Below the pieces are notes generated by a model, which had not been told where the DNA came from, did no database searches, and saw only the letters and a program-made list of their open reading frames with translations. 64,000 nucleotides of DNA from Symsagittifera roscoffensis. Taxonomy: Eukaryota; Xenacoelomorpha; Acoela; Convolutidae. Shown here in pieces: positions 1 to 14,100 of this stretch. The stretch lies in the NCBI RefSeq assembly GCF_963678635.1, contig NC_087070.1, forward strand, positions 45,677,467-45,741,466, written 5' to 3'. Position numbers and translations under genes: made by a program. Each line of letters starts with the position of its first letter. Position 1 is the stretch's first letter.

Positions 1-3000
1 TCATATTGAGGAAATTTTAACCTTCATTAATCTGTTAGAAGCACCGGAAGTGCGTTGCACGCTAGTAAAAGTTAGACATGGAAGTGACTGCCGTTTTACA
101 TTTCAAAAAAAAGCTCAAGAAATTGGATAAAGTTAGCTTGATGATTACCTTGACGTGGAAGGTAAAGAACTTTTTATTGGTTTGGATATTTTCTTTCAGC
201 TACAAAAAATATCTAGTGAATTATGGTTTGGTATTTTTAAAAACCGCATACAATTCAAACCGATAAACTTTTTTGTTGTGGACTAGTAAGATAAAAAATT
301 GTTTTTGTTCGTACTTTTGTCGCAAAAAAGAACTTCGAAAACTGAATGCAACAACGAGAATTTAACCGTTATTTTCTTGCAAGTTTTTTCTGATGATCTC
401 TTATGAAGTAAAAAAAGCAAAAAGATATAATTTCACTTTAAATTGCCCTGAAAAATAGTAGGAAAATTTCGAGAAGAACTAGAAACTGAAGATCCTACCA
501 AATTCTTCATGCGCGGATAACTGGGTTATCATGGTGTAAATTCAGTCTCATTTTTTCACGACTACAATAACAATGCAAACTAAGAAAAGAACTAAATGTA
601 AATTAGCGGCTGAAATGAGATCAGATTTGCTTCAAAAATGTTTCTTCGTAAGATTTCACTTTTTTTCAGCAGATTTTTTGAGGAAAGATTTCGCTAAATT
701 TTTGATGTTACGTTTTCAATGCCGCCCAGGAGATTAAGAAGCAACAGAGTTGAAGAAAGTTGTCACACTGAACAATTTTTTTTCTTGTTTAAAAAGTGTC
801 AAATCGCATGATCGAAAAAGCCTGCTTTTTCGAAAAAGTGTTCACTTCCAAACAAAATTTACTATAAATGGTGAAAACTGGCATTCTCAGACGTGGAAAA
901 ACTGTTAAGTGGTTCAAAACAAAACTGAGTTGAAAAGTTTAAAATGTTTGTTAAAAATTAAGGAAACAATTGTCCAAAAAGGTCCTTGAAACGATGCATG
1001 TTTGAGCGTAAAAACCTGCTGTTTGCGTTTGATTTTGTCCACTTGTGTACAATGCGGAGATATGTGCGTAAAAAACATGAATGTGAAGTCTGAAGGCGAT
1101 GATAGGTTACAATGAGAGGCCCCTTGCAAATTTCACAACATTATCTTGATAAAAAAAACTTTTTGCTCAAGAGTGCATTGGTACTCTTTGTAGCGCGCTC
1201 ACGAGTTTCGAACCGACAACCAAATGATGTAAAAAAAGAAAGAAAAGAATTTATTTTTCTTTATTAATGGTAAATATGCATATATAAACATTGAAACCAG
1301 AAAAAGTGAGGGGGCAGTTTTGGGTCTTCATTTCGGGTACAGAGGACTGCCCGTTTTATCAAATGAAATACGAAATTTGAGATCTTCAAGAAAAGGAAAA
1401 ATATCTAAATCTGAAAACATTAAAGAAAATATTGGAAAAAAATACTAAAGTTTGAATAAACTTAAAAGAGCAGATTTATGGCATTTTCTAGTGAAAGAGG
1501 CTTTAAGCGAAAGCTGCTAATTTTTGTTACGACTTTGAAGAAAGTGCGGAATATTTACGATTGGTGTAGTTTTTTCATTCAGTCAATTTCGACTAGTTCA
1601 CTAAGCGTTTTTGACAGAATTTTTTTGTACCATCTGAAAGATATTGTTGCCTTGAGCTCAAAAATGTCTAAAGATATTTGCTCTGTGATCTTTTTTTGTA
1701 AAGTTGTTGAAAAAACGGTTTTTGAAAATTGCTCAATTATTCAACCAAAAAAATTATTAGACCTTAAAGTGCAGTCAGAACATTTTTGGCTTTGTTCTGA
1801 TATACGAGTAGTGTTGTTGTTCCGATTTTCGAAGAAAACCGAATATTTATGCTTGGGGTGATTTTTTAAAACTAGTCAATTTTCGGCGATGAAATTAATA
1901 GTTTTTCACAAGATAAAATTTATACCGCATTGAAAATATTGAATCCCTAAAGTCAAAAATAAAACGATTTTGTACCTCCGATCAGTTTTGCAAAGTTTTG
2001 GAAGTTTGAAAACTGCCAATTTAGCCATTCTTTGGACGAATTTATGCGCGTTTTGAATAATTTATTCATAATGCTGAAATCGTAATGCGAAATATTTATC
2101 CGTGGCGAGTTATCCCACCCAACAAAATCGTTCCAAATTGAATTGAGGCTAGCTAATCGGACGTATTAATTTTGTACTACTCAAATTTGTACACTTGATC
2201 TTTGATTTTGTCCAAAAATTATTGTTTTTCTAAAAAAATTTCTTAAAAACTATTCGATATAGATTAAGGGGCAGTCGGAACATTCAAGATTTTGCCCTGA
2301 TATACGAGCAGTCTTGTTGTAATCTAGCCCCAGTGAAGTAATCTTGCACAATCGTAACCCACCGCAATGTTCAAAGTGAAAGCAACTATTGGTGCGGAGG
2401 TTAATGGTGCAATGGGTTATTCTTACGTGTAATGAAGAATCGATAAGATATCACGACCATCCGGTCATAACTTGGTCATAAACCGTTACACTGGTTAAAT
2501 ATTGCGGTGACATCAAATGCTTCCATCATCACATCAGTAGTTTTTCCGCATAGATCACAGAAAGTTTTTTAGATTAATATTGACCAAATGCTATCGTAGA
2601 TCACGAAGTATATTGACAATCGATCACCAAGTTTAATTAAAATCGATCGCTTTTTTCTTACTTTTCAGGTCTATGGATTGGAATGTCAACTTTGAAGTCC
2701 AGTCTTCGACGGAACCATCGGCTATACTGAAAATCAATAGGCTTATGTACATGTGAACAGTCATTTTGTCCTCCAACTTTCCTCAAATGGACCCAAATTT
2801 CCCTGTCTTGTTTCCACTGGATTTAATACTTTCGCCGGATTTACAGGAACTGTGAGACGTCTCAGTGTCTCGTGTAATTTGCTCGAAGCATTTTCCGATC
2901 GATTGATTTATTCTTCTATCTAGGTAAACAATTAGACGAGACCCGTTTCTTATCGGAACTAAAACTTCAAACTTTACTCTCACAAATTTTATCAAAGACC

Positions 3001-3539
3001 TGTGAAATTTGAGCACATCTTTGATACTTTGGGCTTATGAGATAATTTCAAAGTTTTACCACCAGTATACCATCGAATTATTGCAGGTTAATTACTATTG
3101 CGACTTTACCAAAACTGAGATCATTTTATATTAAATTGACAGCTAGTTTGAAAATTTTGAGAGTGAACATCATTGATAAATGCAAGCAATTTAAATTCAA
3201 AAGTCCGAAAGCCATATTTTCTCAGTTTAAAAAAATTTTCAATGGATCCGTGAGTTATTTTGCAAGCTAATGGAAAAGCAGAAAATTCTTTTTTCCAAAC
3301 ATTTAATCTGAAAAACTTATTTGACGGGAAAAAGCTGCAGTGTGATTTTATAAAGTTACCGAGAGTACAAAATTAGAATTGACTCGGAAACTTAGTCAAG
3401 TTTGAGTTACTCAACCGACCGTGTAAATATTGCCAAACACTCCAGTTTAAAGGTAAATTAAACAGGATTGTCTTTCTCAACGGAAATCTTCATAGAAGCA
3501 GGAAATTGATTCAATTTCTACCTTAGGTGCTCGTTAGAC
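1..3539. other. Upstream region without recognised gene
   Basis: AT-rich sequence with frequent stops in all frames. A 127-codon open stretch at 1478-1861 (+) has skewed composition and overlaps a degenerate direct repeat (about 1766-1850 resembles 2264-2335, both with a 'gatatacgag' core), so it is not called. A short coding-looking segment follows a 'cttttcag' acceptor near 2668 and ends at a TGA near 2754; it could be the last exon of a gene beginning further left, but it is too short to support. A 'ctaccttag' acceptor lies about 14 bases before the RAPGEF1 ATG, so a 5' UTR exon may lie in this region. Confidence 0.5.
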
Positions 3540-5185
3540 ATGGAGAAGGAATATCGGCAATCTCCCAGAACGGAGTTGGGTAGTAATAGTAAGAAAGTAT
3601 TGATTGAGAAGCCTTACAACAAAACTGCGGGAGGTTTAATCAATCCCGAATACATTAGTGGGAAAGAGTCATGTGAACATGGTAATAACAGCCACGTTGG
3701 TATCTCAATAGCTGAAACTAAACAGAACGTTTCCGTGCCAAAACACAGAAATATTTTACCTAACAAGAACCAAATCCTCACCGACGGAAAAGTGGAAAAT
3801 ACACGTGTAACAGGCGCGAACATTGACCGCAGTTCCCTCAATAGCCCGGTTCAAGACAAATCGCCCGCAGTTTTACAGAAGAGACCTAAAAGTGCCCTAG
3901 TTCTGCACCAGAAGTCAAACTCTGATATCGAAAAGCGAAACGAACCTGTAAAAATTGAGTCGCCTGGGTGTAATACGTTGTACCAACAGGTAACAAAACA
4001 ACAGTTTGTGGTCACAAGGAAAAGCAATTACACTTTGTACACATCGCCCGATCAGAAAGGGAAACTAAGCCGAAACTCCTTACAGCCGAACACGAACAGC
4101 AACAATCCGAACGGGAGTTTCAGTCGATCAGAAAGCAGCTTAACAGAAGCGATTGTTGATTCCTCAGCTGTGAAAAATTTAGCCGAAAGTTCAGAGCGAC
4201 TATCATGTGAGAAAAGCGAATCTGAAGTTACCTTCATTAAACATGGGCAAATAATTCACTTGAGAGAAAAATCAGAACAAAAGAAACTTGAAAAACAATC
4301 GTCGGCTTCTGAAGGTCAGTTTAGTTCGGTTCTGTTATTGTGTGAACAAAAAGGTTCCAAAGAAGATGAATTAGCTTTTGTTTCCTTTTGCCAGTACAGT
4401 AAGTCGCTCATCGATGACAATACTAAAAATTCGGAGTTATTATTTATAGTCAAATATGTGCATAAATGGGCCAAAATTGCCTGATTTTTTGACAATTCAA
4501 AGTATAATTCAGGTCCGTTTTGTAATTTGGCCTAGTTTTTTAAAAGATAAACTATACATGAACAAAAAGGTTTGCCATTCTATTTTTTTGATGAAACTCG
4601 TTTCTAATGTTTATCGCGTTGTAACGGAAACGCCTTTGGTATGATTTATTCAAATTAAGGTCCTTCATTTTCCCTTTTTCATTTTTTGTGCCATTTACCC
4701 AACTTTGTTATTTTCCTGTTCTAGTGGAAACCTTCGTCACCAAATTGCACAGTGCCTACACGTTTGATTCTGAGGACCAAATTACACAAAACCAAATTGC
4801 TTCCAGCCTGTTGGAATCACTAAGCGATACTTTACACCGCCAGTTAGAAACCCAACGCCAACTGCTGAGTAAAGTTACATCTGCAGATCGCTTTAAAACT
4901 CACTGTCCGTGTATTAAAGAGCCAGAGACTGCACGACATGTAACACATAATAAAGCTTCTCCAAGACCCGAGGATTTAAGTTATGAACAACCAAGTCATA
5001 ACAGCACGTGTGCAACCCATGATTTAAGTGGCAGTGGTACAGAAACAGACGTCAGCAGCTGTTTGGATTTTGACGGCATTTGTTGCGAGCAGAAACGGAA
5101 GCAGATGGCCAAATTGAGAAGTTCATTTTACAAGTTAGCGTGGCCGACAGTTGTCAGCTCGGAATCAGAACGGAAGCTCTGGAAG
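3540..5185 (+). CDS. RAPGEF1: RAPGEF1 exons 1-2, unrecognised N-terminal region
   Basis: Exon 1 (3540-4398) starts at an ATG after GTTAGAC and ends at ACA|GTAAGT in phase 1. Exon 2 (4725-5185) completes that codon to Met after 'gttctag' and ends in phase 0 before gtttgt. The 440 residues are rich in Ser, Lys, Gln and Asn. Residues near 287-345 (LLESLSDTLHRQLETQRQ) look helical and may form a coiled coil. I see no match to the human C3G N-terminus. The link to the catalytic exons rests on matching phase across a 3-kb intron; a separate upstream gene is the alternative. Confidence 0.6.
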
Positions 5186-8100
5186 GTTTGTACCAGTTGG
5201 TTGTTCATTCAATTAGACCTCTTTTTTGGAGACTCGGATTTGAGTTCAGAAAATAAAATGAGTGCGCTTGTTTGTCAACATTTAATTTTTTTTTTCGATT
5301 TGAAGAAGCCTCGCCACTTTTGAATCTACAGCTTTAAAGTTTTATCTAATTTGGGAGTTTTTGGTGTCGTGAGTCATGGACGTAGTGAATCTTTTTATAT
5401 ATTCTGGGCGACATGCTGAATCTTTCCTCAAAATAAAATCAAAATAAAACGGTTGACGAAACCGTGCAATCTTTCTTTTGAAGCAAAATGATCACATTTC
5501 GGCAACAAGTTTACATTTGATTCTTCTCTAATTTGATTTTTCGTCTAAGCTTGAGAGAAAACCCAGTTTTGATCCAAAGACAAAAGGTATGTTCATGGAT
5601 TGTCAACAGTTTTATTTTATTTGTCGACCTTAAAAGGCTGTGTTTTTCCAGAACTGTGAATGACATAAGGTACTTATTTTATTTTCATGAATTGTATTAT
5701 GTGAAACTTGGATCCTTTTTTACGTTACTTTTGCAAAAAAATATATAAAACTTAAGTTCTAGGCATGTCATCAAATGCTGTTGCTATCTATCAGAGCAAA
5801 CCTATGGATGGTGCAAATATTTAAAAATTTAATCTTAAAAAATTTTGCACATCAAAACGTTGCTGTTGCGTTTTCAATGTCGCCCGGTATAGGTCTTGGG
5901 GATTTTTGGTGTTTTTTTAGGAATAAGTCTTGAAAATTGTTCCCGCTAAAGTTTGATTTTTCGAGTTCGACTTGATTTGTTTTTAAGTTCACTTCATTTC
6001 CTCTGATAAAAGAAAGGCATACTCCTCTTTGGAACAAGATAATGAAAAACTTGATCTACTTCTGTTTTTGAAAATGGATCATAATTTTCAGATTTCCCAG
6101 CGAAATAAAAAATTTTTCCAATTGATCCAGTTCTCTGAAATTAGGTTAATTTTTTTTAAAAAAAAGAGTTAATTATATTTTTTCTTGAAATTGAAAGAAC
6201 TTAAAGGCAATGTTTTTTTTGAAATTCGATAGTTTTTTTTCTCTGTTTCCTTGCGTTCATGACTTTTTCTTAATTGTCTGTTGGCTATCTTTACAATCAT
6301 CGACTTGTATTAGTTCAGGTTTATTTCGAAAAACGATTTAATTACTTTTCTTTGCAAAACAGTTTACACTATCTTTGACTTTATTCCGTTGGAGTTGCTC
6401 GTTTTCCTCTCTTATCTAAATTAGGAACCCAAAATGAAAGTCAGATGAGCTCAAATTTATACAAAAATTATAGTTAAACTTTTTCTGAGGTGCAGTCAAA
6501 TATTCGGGAAAACTTATCTCAATATGCTGCTCGCAAGAAATTTTGCCAATAGATTACGAGTTTTTGGGAAAGTCCGAAGATCGGATAATGTTATAAAAAA
6601 TTATTTGAACACAATTTTTTTTTTTTTTTTTCAAACGTAACCGATTGCAGTGAAAAAAGCACAGTTAATTTTTAAATTCAATGCAAGATGATACAACCGC
6701 TGAGTATAATAAGCCTTTAAAGAATATTAACCAATCTTCCATATGTGATTTTGATGAGTTATTCGTCATTGAAATGATCTGACTAAATTTCACTCGCTCT
6801 TTGCTAATTTGGTGGCCAAATAGCAAAAGGATAAGACCAGTTTTTCTCGACACTGAGAGAATTTTTTTGAAATTTATTTTTCGAGGCCGAATTGCAAATG
6901 TTTTTTTTTTAAATCATAAAGCTTCCAATTGTGGAAGCTTAAATATGATTCCACAATTGGCGCCGATTTTGGCATTTTTATTTTGAGGTCATTGTTCGAG
7001 AGAAGTCTGAATACTGGCAGAAATGAAGCTTAAATAGTTTCCAGCTTGCGAAGAATGTTTTCCTAGCAGTATTTTGAACCAACATCTCTTGTCGCAAATG
7101 ATAGCTGTAAATTTTGTTTAAGTGATTGTGAAACAAAAGAGCTCTTGGACGTTCGATAAATCACAATGAAAACCGATCAAACGTCATCTTTCTTTGTTCC
7201 GAGAACTCTTTTGTCATTAAGTTAACTATGTAATCAGTTTCAAGAAATTAGACCATAATCGGTCAGTTTATCAACTTTGTTTGACAGTCTTATACTTTTA
7301 AAGTATATTTGGATGGTATTATTGATATTATGTCAATGAGTATATTGATCTAATTTTAAGTCCAGCGGCGATTTAAATTTAAACCGGGCTTCCAGCGGCG
7401 GTGACTTTGAATGACGTTGTCTTTCAAGTTCCAGGTAACAACTTATTAGCTCAATCACAGTGGTTGTAATTTTCGTCCAAGGTAGACGTCGTATTTACGC
7501 ATTATATAATTAGCAGGTGTTTGCGAGTGGTATTAAAATCACAAGAATTTTAATTGAAAACTGAGCCTCCAATCAAGCGAGTTTTGGACCAATTTTATCT
7601 AATTGCTGAGATTGTTCAGAATTTGTGCAAATTTGGAGCAAGAATTTGCAAAAAAATACTTGATTGCTTTTTAATCACTAAGTGAGAAATGTTTTGATAG
7701 ATTACATACCAACTTATTTGAATTGAAAGCTATTACAAACATTTTAGTCTTTGTCATTTTTACGTAGATTGATATCTAACATTTATTCTTTCAATATGCC
7801 AAAACGAAAGAACAGTTTCCGAGAATTGGTTAAGCATAAAGTAATTGCGGTAAGTTGTATTTCACTTTTTGAGTGTCTTATTTTTCGCTTTAGGTGATAT
7901 TAATGAAACTTTTTCAAATAATTTCAAATTTTTCGCAGCTTGACAGTCGACTGATTTTGTGGAATTTGAGTAAATTATTTTAAGTTTATTTTTTATGTTA
8001 ATCTGAAAGTGTTTTTTGTCTATCTGAAAGAGTTTTGCAGCATAAAAACTATTTTTATTTTAATTTGATGTTAATATCTGAAAGAGTTAAAAAATAGAAA

Positions 8101-11100
8101 GCTGTTTTTTATTGAGTTAATCTTAGCGTTGATAAAGATTCACGATCAACTTCAATTTAAACTTTGTTTCAGACCATTTTCTCGACACTCAATGACTCCA
8201 AGCATAATTTCGATCACCAAATCCCCACATCTCCCACCGAGCTAGACCTCAGTTTCGATCCCCCGAGCCACTTCGACAAAGATGATGATATCACGAACGA
8301 CTTGGACTCTCTTCAAGTTTCGGGACTCAACGAACGGAAACGAAGCCGGTCAGAATGCCAGCAGAACTGTAACAACAATCAACATAATAATAATAACAAT
8401 AAGGTTTACTGCGCGAATCAGTTTCCGAGCAGATCTCGACACGAGAGCAAATCAGTTTCGACTGTTTCCTCTTCGCTTTTGGAAGAAGAAGCCAACTCGT
8501 TCCCACCAGCTGATGACGTCATTTCTGAAGACGAAGATGAAGTAATCGTGGATGACCCGATAGATTCTGCGTTGAATGATGGTGGAAGTAAAAAAGAAGT
8601 TGCACATGAAGATGATCAACGTAAAGGAGGTCACAATAATTTCACAGAAGAAAGTCGTGCGGTTCTGGCGTTGAGTGATGTCTCGGCGCTGTTAGTTTTC
8701 GACCGCAATGAAGAAGTAAGTTGAACATGATTATTTGTCAGCTTAACCCATTAATCACTCTAGCGTTATCTCTCTTCTTTTGCCCAGCCACCACGACCCC
8801 TCCCCTCACTTTCTGGCTTTTTTCTACCGACCCCCCCACACGCTTTTCCTCTCTCTGCATTTCAAATTTTCTATTATTAAATTTGTTATATGTGTTCCTA
8901 TTTCTAAATGTGTCGTGATGTTACGTTGTAAAATATGAAAAACAATTCTGTTCACAAGAGTTAGTTTGCATTCTGACAGCGTTAAAATAGTTTTTGTATA
9001 TTGAAATTCAAATGTGGAGGGGGTGGGGTGTAGAAAAGAGTCATTTTCACCTCGAAAATAGAACATCTCGAAATTTAAGCAAGACAAAATTTTAGCCTTA
9101 AAAAAATAATTCAACGCTATTGCATTTCGCACTGGTAAATAAGTCGGCTACTCAGAGCAACGAGTTAAATGTCGCGTTTCAAAAGTTGTAGGGCCCAGCG
9201 GAGGCTTAACGCAAAAGGAATCATTTTTTTTTAAATTTGAATTGAAAGAAAATCACTTTTTTGGAGAATCAAAAACAGGTTTTCCTGTAAAAATTAGGTT
9301 CATCGGAGTATCGAAGAAGTTATAGCAAAGCTAAAAAAAAGATGTCTACCCTAAAAATGCATGTCTACCCTAAGGTTGGGTATCCTAAAACAAGTATCAC
9401 CGCTTTCTTTGAAAAAATATATATATATTTTTAAATGATCTAGGCAATTGTTTTCTTCGCTATTTTTTATAGAAAATTGTTTTGTTCAGTGACTTACGTG
9501 TATTCTAGAATCTAATTTTTTGAAAACAGATTTAATTTTATTAGTTGACTTTTCAGCCAGTGTCTTCATTCGACTACCATTCACAAAAGAGCAGAAGTGT
9601 GGACAACTTAGACGGGCCGCGTCCTACCAACCTCCTAGAACAGACAACACCCTCAAAACCTTCACGCATGAGCACTAAAAGAAGTATGAATGACCTTCTA
9701 GACAGCAAACGGGTGCTGTCATCCTCGTCTCCATATGAGTCATCGGCAGTGCCGCCTGTGCATTGTTCAGTGAGAGGCGGAACTGTTGATGCTCTCATAG
9801 CATATGCAACACAGGATGGAGTTAATGGTGAGATATGTTTTCAAAGCCAATCTCGGTAAACCTTCGTAGTTCGACTTAATTGCTGTGGCAAGAGCAGTTT
9901 TGACCTTATAAATGGGTTTGGTTTTATGCGATTATTAAGTGTCAAAATGTAATTGCAAAGAAATGCGGTAAAATCAAATTAATCGAGCTGTATCTGAGTT
10001 TTTTCAATTGAAAAAGGCCTGTATTCTGATTCATAGTTCAGACTCTTATATAAGTCGCGATGATTTTTTTCTTGTTTTTTTTAGGAATAGTCTTTAAATG
10101 TATTCAGACTCAGCATTACTTTTTCGCGGTTTGACTTTTGATTTTTTAATTTCAATTCATTTCTTTTGTAACAAGAAGGCAAACTTTAGGATCAAACAGC
10201 AAAAATGTAAAAGTCACGAAAAAAGTGAAAGACTTCTAGTTTCGAAAATGAAAAAATATTATAGAATTTTCCAGCTTAATAAATAACTATTAATCCAGTT
10301 TTCTCAAATTGAGTTTCAAAAAGGTGTCAATCATATTTTTTTCTAAATTCAAAGAGCTTTACGGACATCTTTTTTCTCTTTGAATTTTAGTTCGCTCGAA
10401 ATTAGACTAAAACTTCAAAATTTCAAATCGGTTTTTCTCGATACCGAGATATTTTTTGAAAAATATTGTTCGAATCACGACTGAAAGGGCTTTAATTTGA
10501 TATATCACTCAACCCATTTCGATGGTTGTTCGTGGTACTTGATTTTTGGGGGAAAAGAATACTCAAATTGTAGTACTGATAACTAACATTGGCTACCGGA
10601 ATCTGAAACTAATTGCGGTCATTTTAGATATCTTTCCCACATATAGGAAAATCTGAATTTTGATCAGAAAATTGTAATGGTAGAAGCTGTTTTGTTTAGA
10701 CTGGCGTTTCTACGAGGCCTTCCTGACTACATACCGCACCTTCGTGTCAGTAGATGAACTATTGAATCGACTCCTATTCCGATACGCGATGCTGCACCCC
10801 CAACATAGCGGACCAATTAGAGGGGGAGGCGCCTTTGGGGAGAGAGAGCGAGAGAAAAGAATGAGAATTTCCAAAAACTGTTTCTTTCTATTCGTCAGAA
10901 TTTCCTGGGAACTCAAGTAAGTGTTTATGCTGAAATTGTATTTTTGTTCTAAAAGTACAAAAATACTTGAATCAGAAAAACAACAAAATCAGTTGAATCA
11001 TTTCTGCAGCATTCAATTCTGCAGCATTCAGTTCTGCCGCAACCAAACAAGCTCAATTTCTTGAAAATTGAAATTTAACTACTGGCTGAGTACTAGCTAC

Positions 11101-14100
11101 TACTGGGCAGTTTCAGGGGGGATTTGAAACTTTTTCAGGTTTTTTTACATAGTAAGTTTTTGTCGGCTCTACTGGTGTCTGCTCAAAGATTGTCGGCCTT
11201 GTTCCCGCTTCGTAAGTTTTGTCCAGTTGCTAATTTGAATTTTAATTTTTTGCTTGGCCTGTTTGCCTAGAATTCCTTTTTGATAAAAACAGGTATTATG
11301 AAAGTGCAAGGGTTTTTGTTTTTGTGAGACCCGTTGGAAAATTTAAATACTTTTTGCAAAAAAAAAATATTTTTTTTCCCCCAAAAACCTTTCTACTGAG
11401 TTTCAAAAAAGGGGTAAAAATAGGAAGACCGCCTACGTTTTTGTGTGCCTGCATACTCCCCCTGGTCTCTTTTTGCTTTCCTTTTTGTCTACAGCCTTCG
11501 AAAACCTCCGTGGAGGGAATACTTAACCGATGTTTTAAAAAAGTTGAAAACTCTCCTCAATAAGTGATTATGCCGAAAATTTTTTTCACTTGAGATTATG
11601 GTCCACGGAAGTTTTGATTTTTTGAGCGCTTTTGAAATCTTTTTTTTTTCTCAAAAACTAAGCTCCTAAACCTGAGGTTGTGGGTTCAATGGAAGTAGCG
11701 GGTAGTGGGAAGCTCCCCGGGTATAGCTTTTGACCGTTTTGATTTTTGACCGTTTTTTTAAGCTTTTAGACTTTTCTCGAGAACTACCCGGTCAAACCTT
11801 GGTTTTTGGGTGCAATCGAACTAACAGATTGCGTGAATTTCTTCTACATAAGCGGCTACGCCCAATTTTTTTTTAAAACAAAAAATTATGATTTTCGGAA
11901 TTGTCAGCTCTCTTATTTAATGACCGTTTCTTGGTCCTTTCTCGATTACTATCCTGCCAGAACTGATATTATATGTTTAATCGATCTAATGGGTTGTTGT
12001 ACGCTTAACGTTTTCTTTTGCTACGCCCAGTTTTTGCTAAAAAAAGTTATGGCTTTTAAACAAGTGAAAGTTTTGAAAATAGAACCGTTTTTTGGAAGTT
12101 TTTCTTAGTCGACTCGAAAATTACTTGTCAATTCTCAGGTTAAGTGTTCAATCAAGAAGCACGGTTTTGGGAATTTTCCCTACCTTACCGGCCACGATAT
12201 GCTTTTAGCAGAAAAAAAACTTAATGACTTTTGATCTTTGACCATTTTATAGAACTTTTTGAGTTTTCTTAAAAATTACCCTATCAAATCTGAGATGAAA
12301 TTTTCAATCGAAAAAAGCGGTTTGCCTGAATTTTTCCTGCAGAAGCGGCTGCTTCTTAACTTTTTTGTAAGAAAAAGGCTAGGCGTTTGGGAAGTTTCCA
12401 AATTCTCCAAAATTTTTACTCTTACTTTGAACAATGTCTTTTTTTTTGAAATTACACATTTCATCCCGCGTCAGTATAACAAAATCAAAAAATATTAATT
12501 ACTAAATCCAGCTTTAGCTGAGCCCTAGCTTCGCCTCTTTGCCCAGCTTCGCTTCGCCTCTGTGTAGCAAAATGCTTCTTCAGCAAAAGAAGTCAATTTT
12601 GAAGCTTTTTCAAAAGTGAAGCCAAGATTACGTTGATCTTTTTTGATTTCGAATGAAAATTCCTAGTCATGAAAATGCTCAGAGGTGTTATTGGTATGGC
12701 CTGTCTTCGTTCGTTCTCTTCACTTTATGAGCCAAATCAGATAAGATGACCTTACGTTGTCTTAAGTAACTTTTTAAAATGTATGTTAAGTTTTAAAACG
12801 TTGTGTTAAGTTTTAAAACGTTATGTGAAGTTTTAAAACGTTATGTAAAGTTTTAAAACGTTAAGTAACTTTTTAGAAATGTGAATTTTTAAAACGTTGT
12901 GTAACTTTTTAGACATGTCGTTACTTTTAAACGTATTACATGCATTTCAGACGTGATACGGAGCTGGACCAAGTGCTTCCTCTCATCTCCAAGTTCTGCT
13001 CTCTACTCCAATCTGTGGCAGAGAGTAAAGACGCAGCCCTGCTAAGTGGTCTGATGAAGACGAGGTCCAGCGAAATGACGAACAACTCTCCCTCTCCGAG
13101 TGAGCAGCAGGATCTGAATAGCAGTAGTAGTAGCTGGAACACTACTGCATCACAAATACCAGTGCCAAGGTCACCTCTTATACCCCAATCGCCAAATCCA
13201 AACAGGTAAGATTCATTGAATCAATCAATCTCTAAAAATTATTGTAAAAACCGTTGTATAATTAATCGACATTAATGTAATTTGGGTAAACAGCAGTAAA
13301 AGGTTTGAATCCGCAAAAGATTTGCAAAAATCCGTTTGAAAAATTGTATACCTGCTTATTTTTGTCAGCTAAGTCGCCACAACCTAGATATTTAAACAAT
13401 TGTCACTATAATTTAAAGCCATTTTGATTTATTGTTGTAGTTTGTAAATCTACAAACCTCGATTTTGTTTAATTTCTTATTTCTATCGGTCATTTTTTTG
13501 TTTTAATGGATTATTCGACTTAAATGATTTCGGCTTATCTTCTCTCATGGAAAGTACAAATCGTTAAACATTAACTAGAAACTGCCTGCATGAAATAATA
13601 AAATGCTTTAAAAATACAGAATGAAATTTTATACAATTAATATTCATTTTAATGAATACGTAGATTAGATAGAAATATAGAGTTGTTTATTCAGAGCGCG
13701 TCACTTGGTTGATCTGAAGACCCGTGCGATAGCCGAGCAGCTGACACTCATGTGTTCACAGCTGTTCCAGAAAGTAGAATTAAGCGAAGTGCTAGCCTGT
13801 GCCAAACAGTACAGAGAAGAACAGATGCCGAATGTAGTTGCATTTACTAGACATTGGAACCAGTTGTCGGGATGGGTTGGCACTCAAGTGTTGCGAGAGA
13901 CTTCGGATAGACAGCTTAGAGAGAGAACACACCTGAAGCTCATCAAAGTGGCTAAGGTAAACTATTCTAAAAGACGCAATAGCGGGTCAAGTAAGACCCG
14001 ATCAGAAAAGAATCAGATTGAAGTTATTGGCTACGGAATTCCGATTTATCGGAATTACAGAAGACGCAAAAGTGGATACTGGGTAATTGAATGAAGCTAA

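Noticed and set aside
1478-1861. 127-codon ORF as a gene
   Set aside because: Phe/Ser/Lys-biased translation typical of AT-rich non-coding DNA; overlaps a degenerate repeat; no family recognised and no splice context.
11324-11563. 79-codon ORF in RAPGEF1 intron 5
   Set aside because: Poly-T/poly-A rich, beside a degenerate repeat, and not compatible with splice phases of the neighbouring exons.
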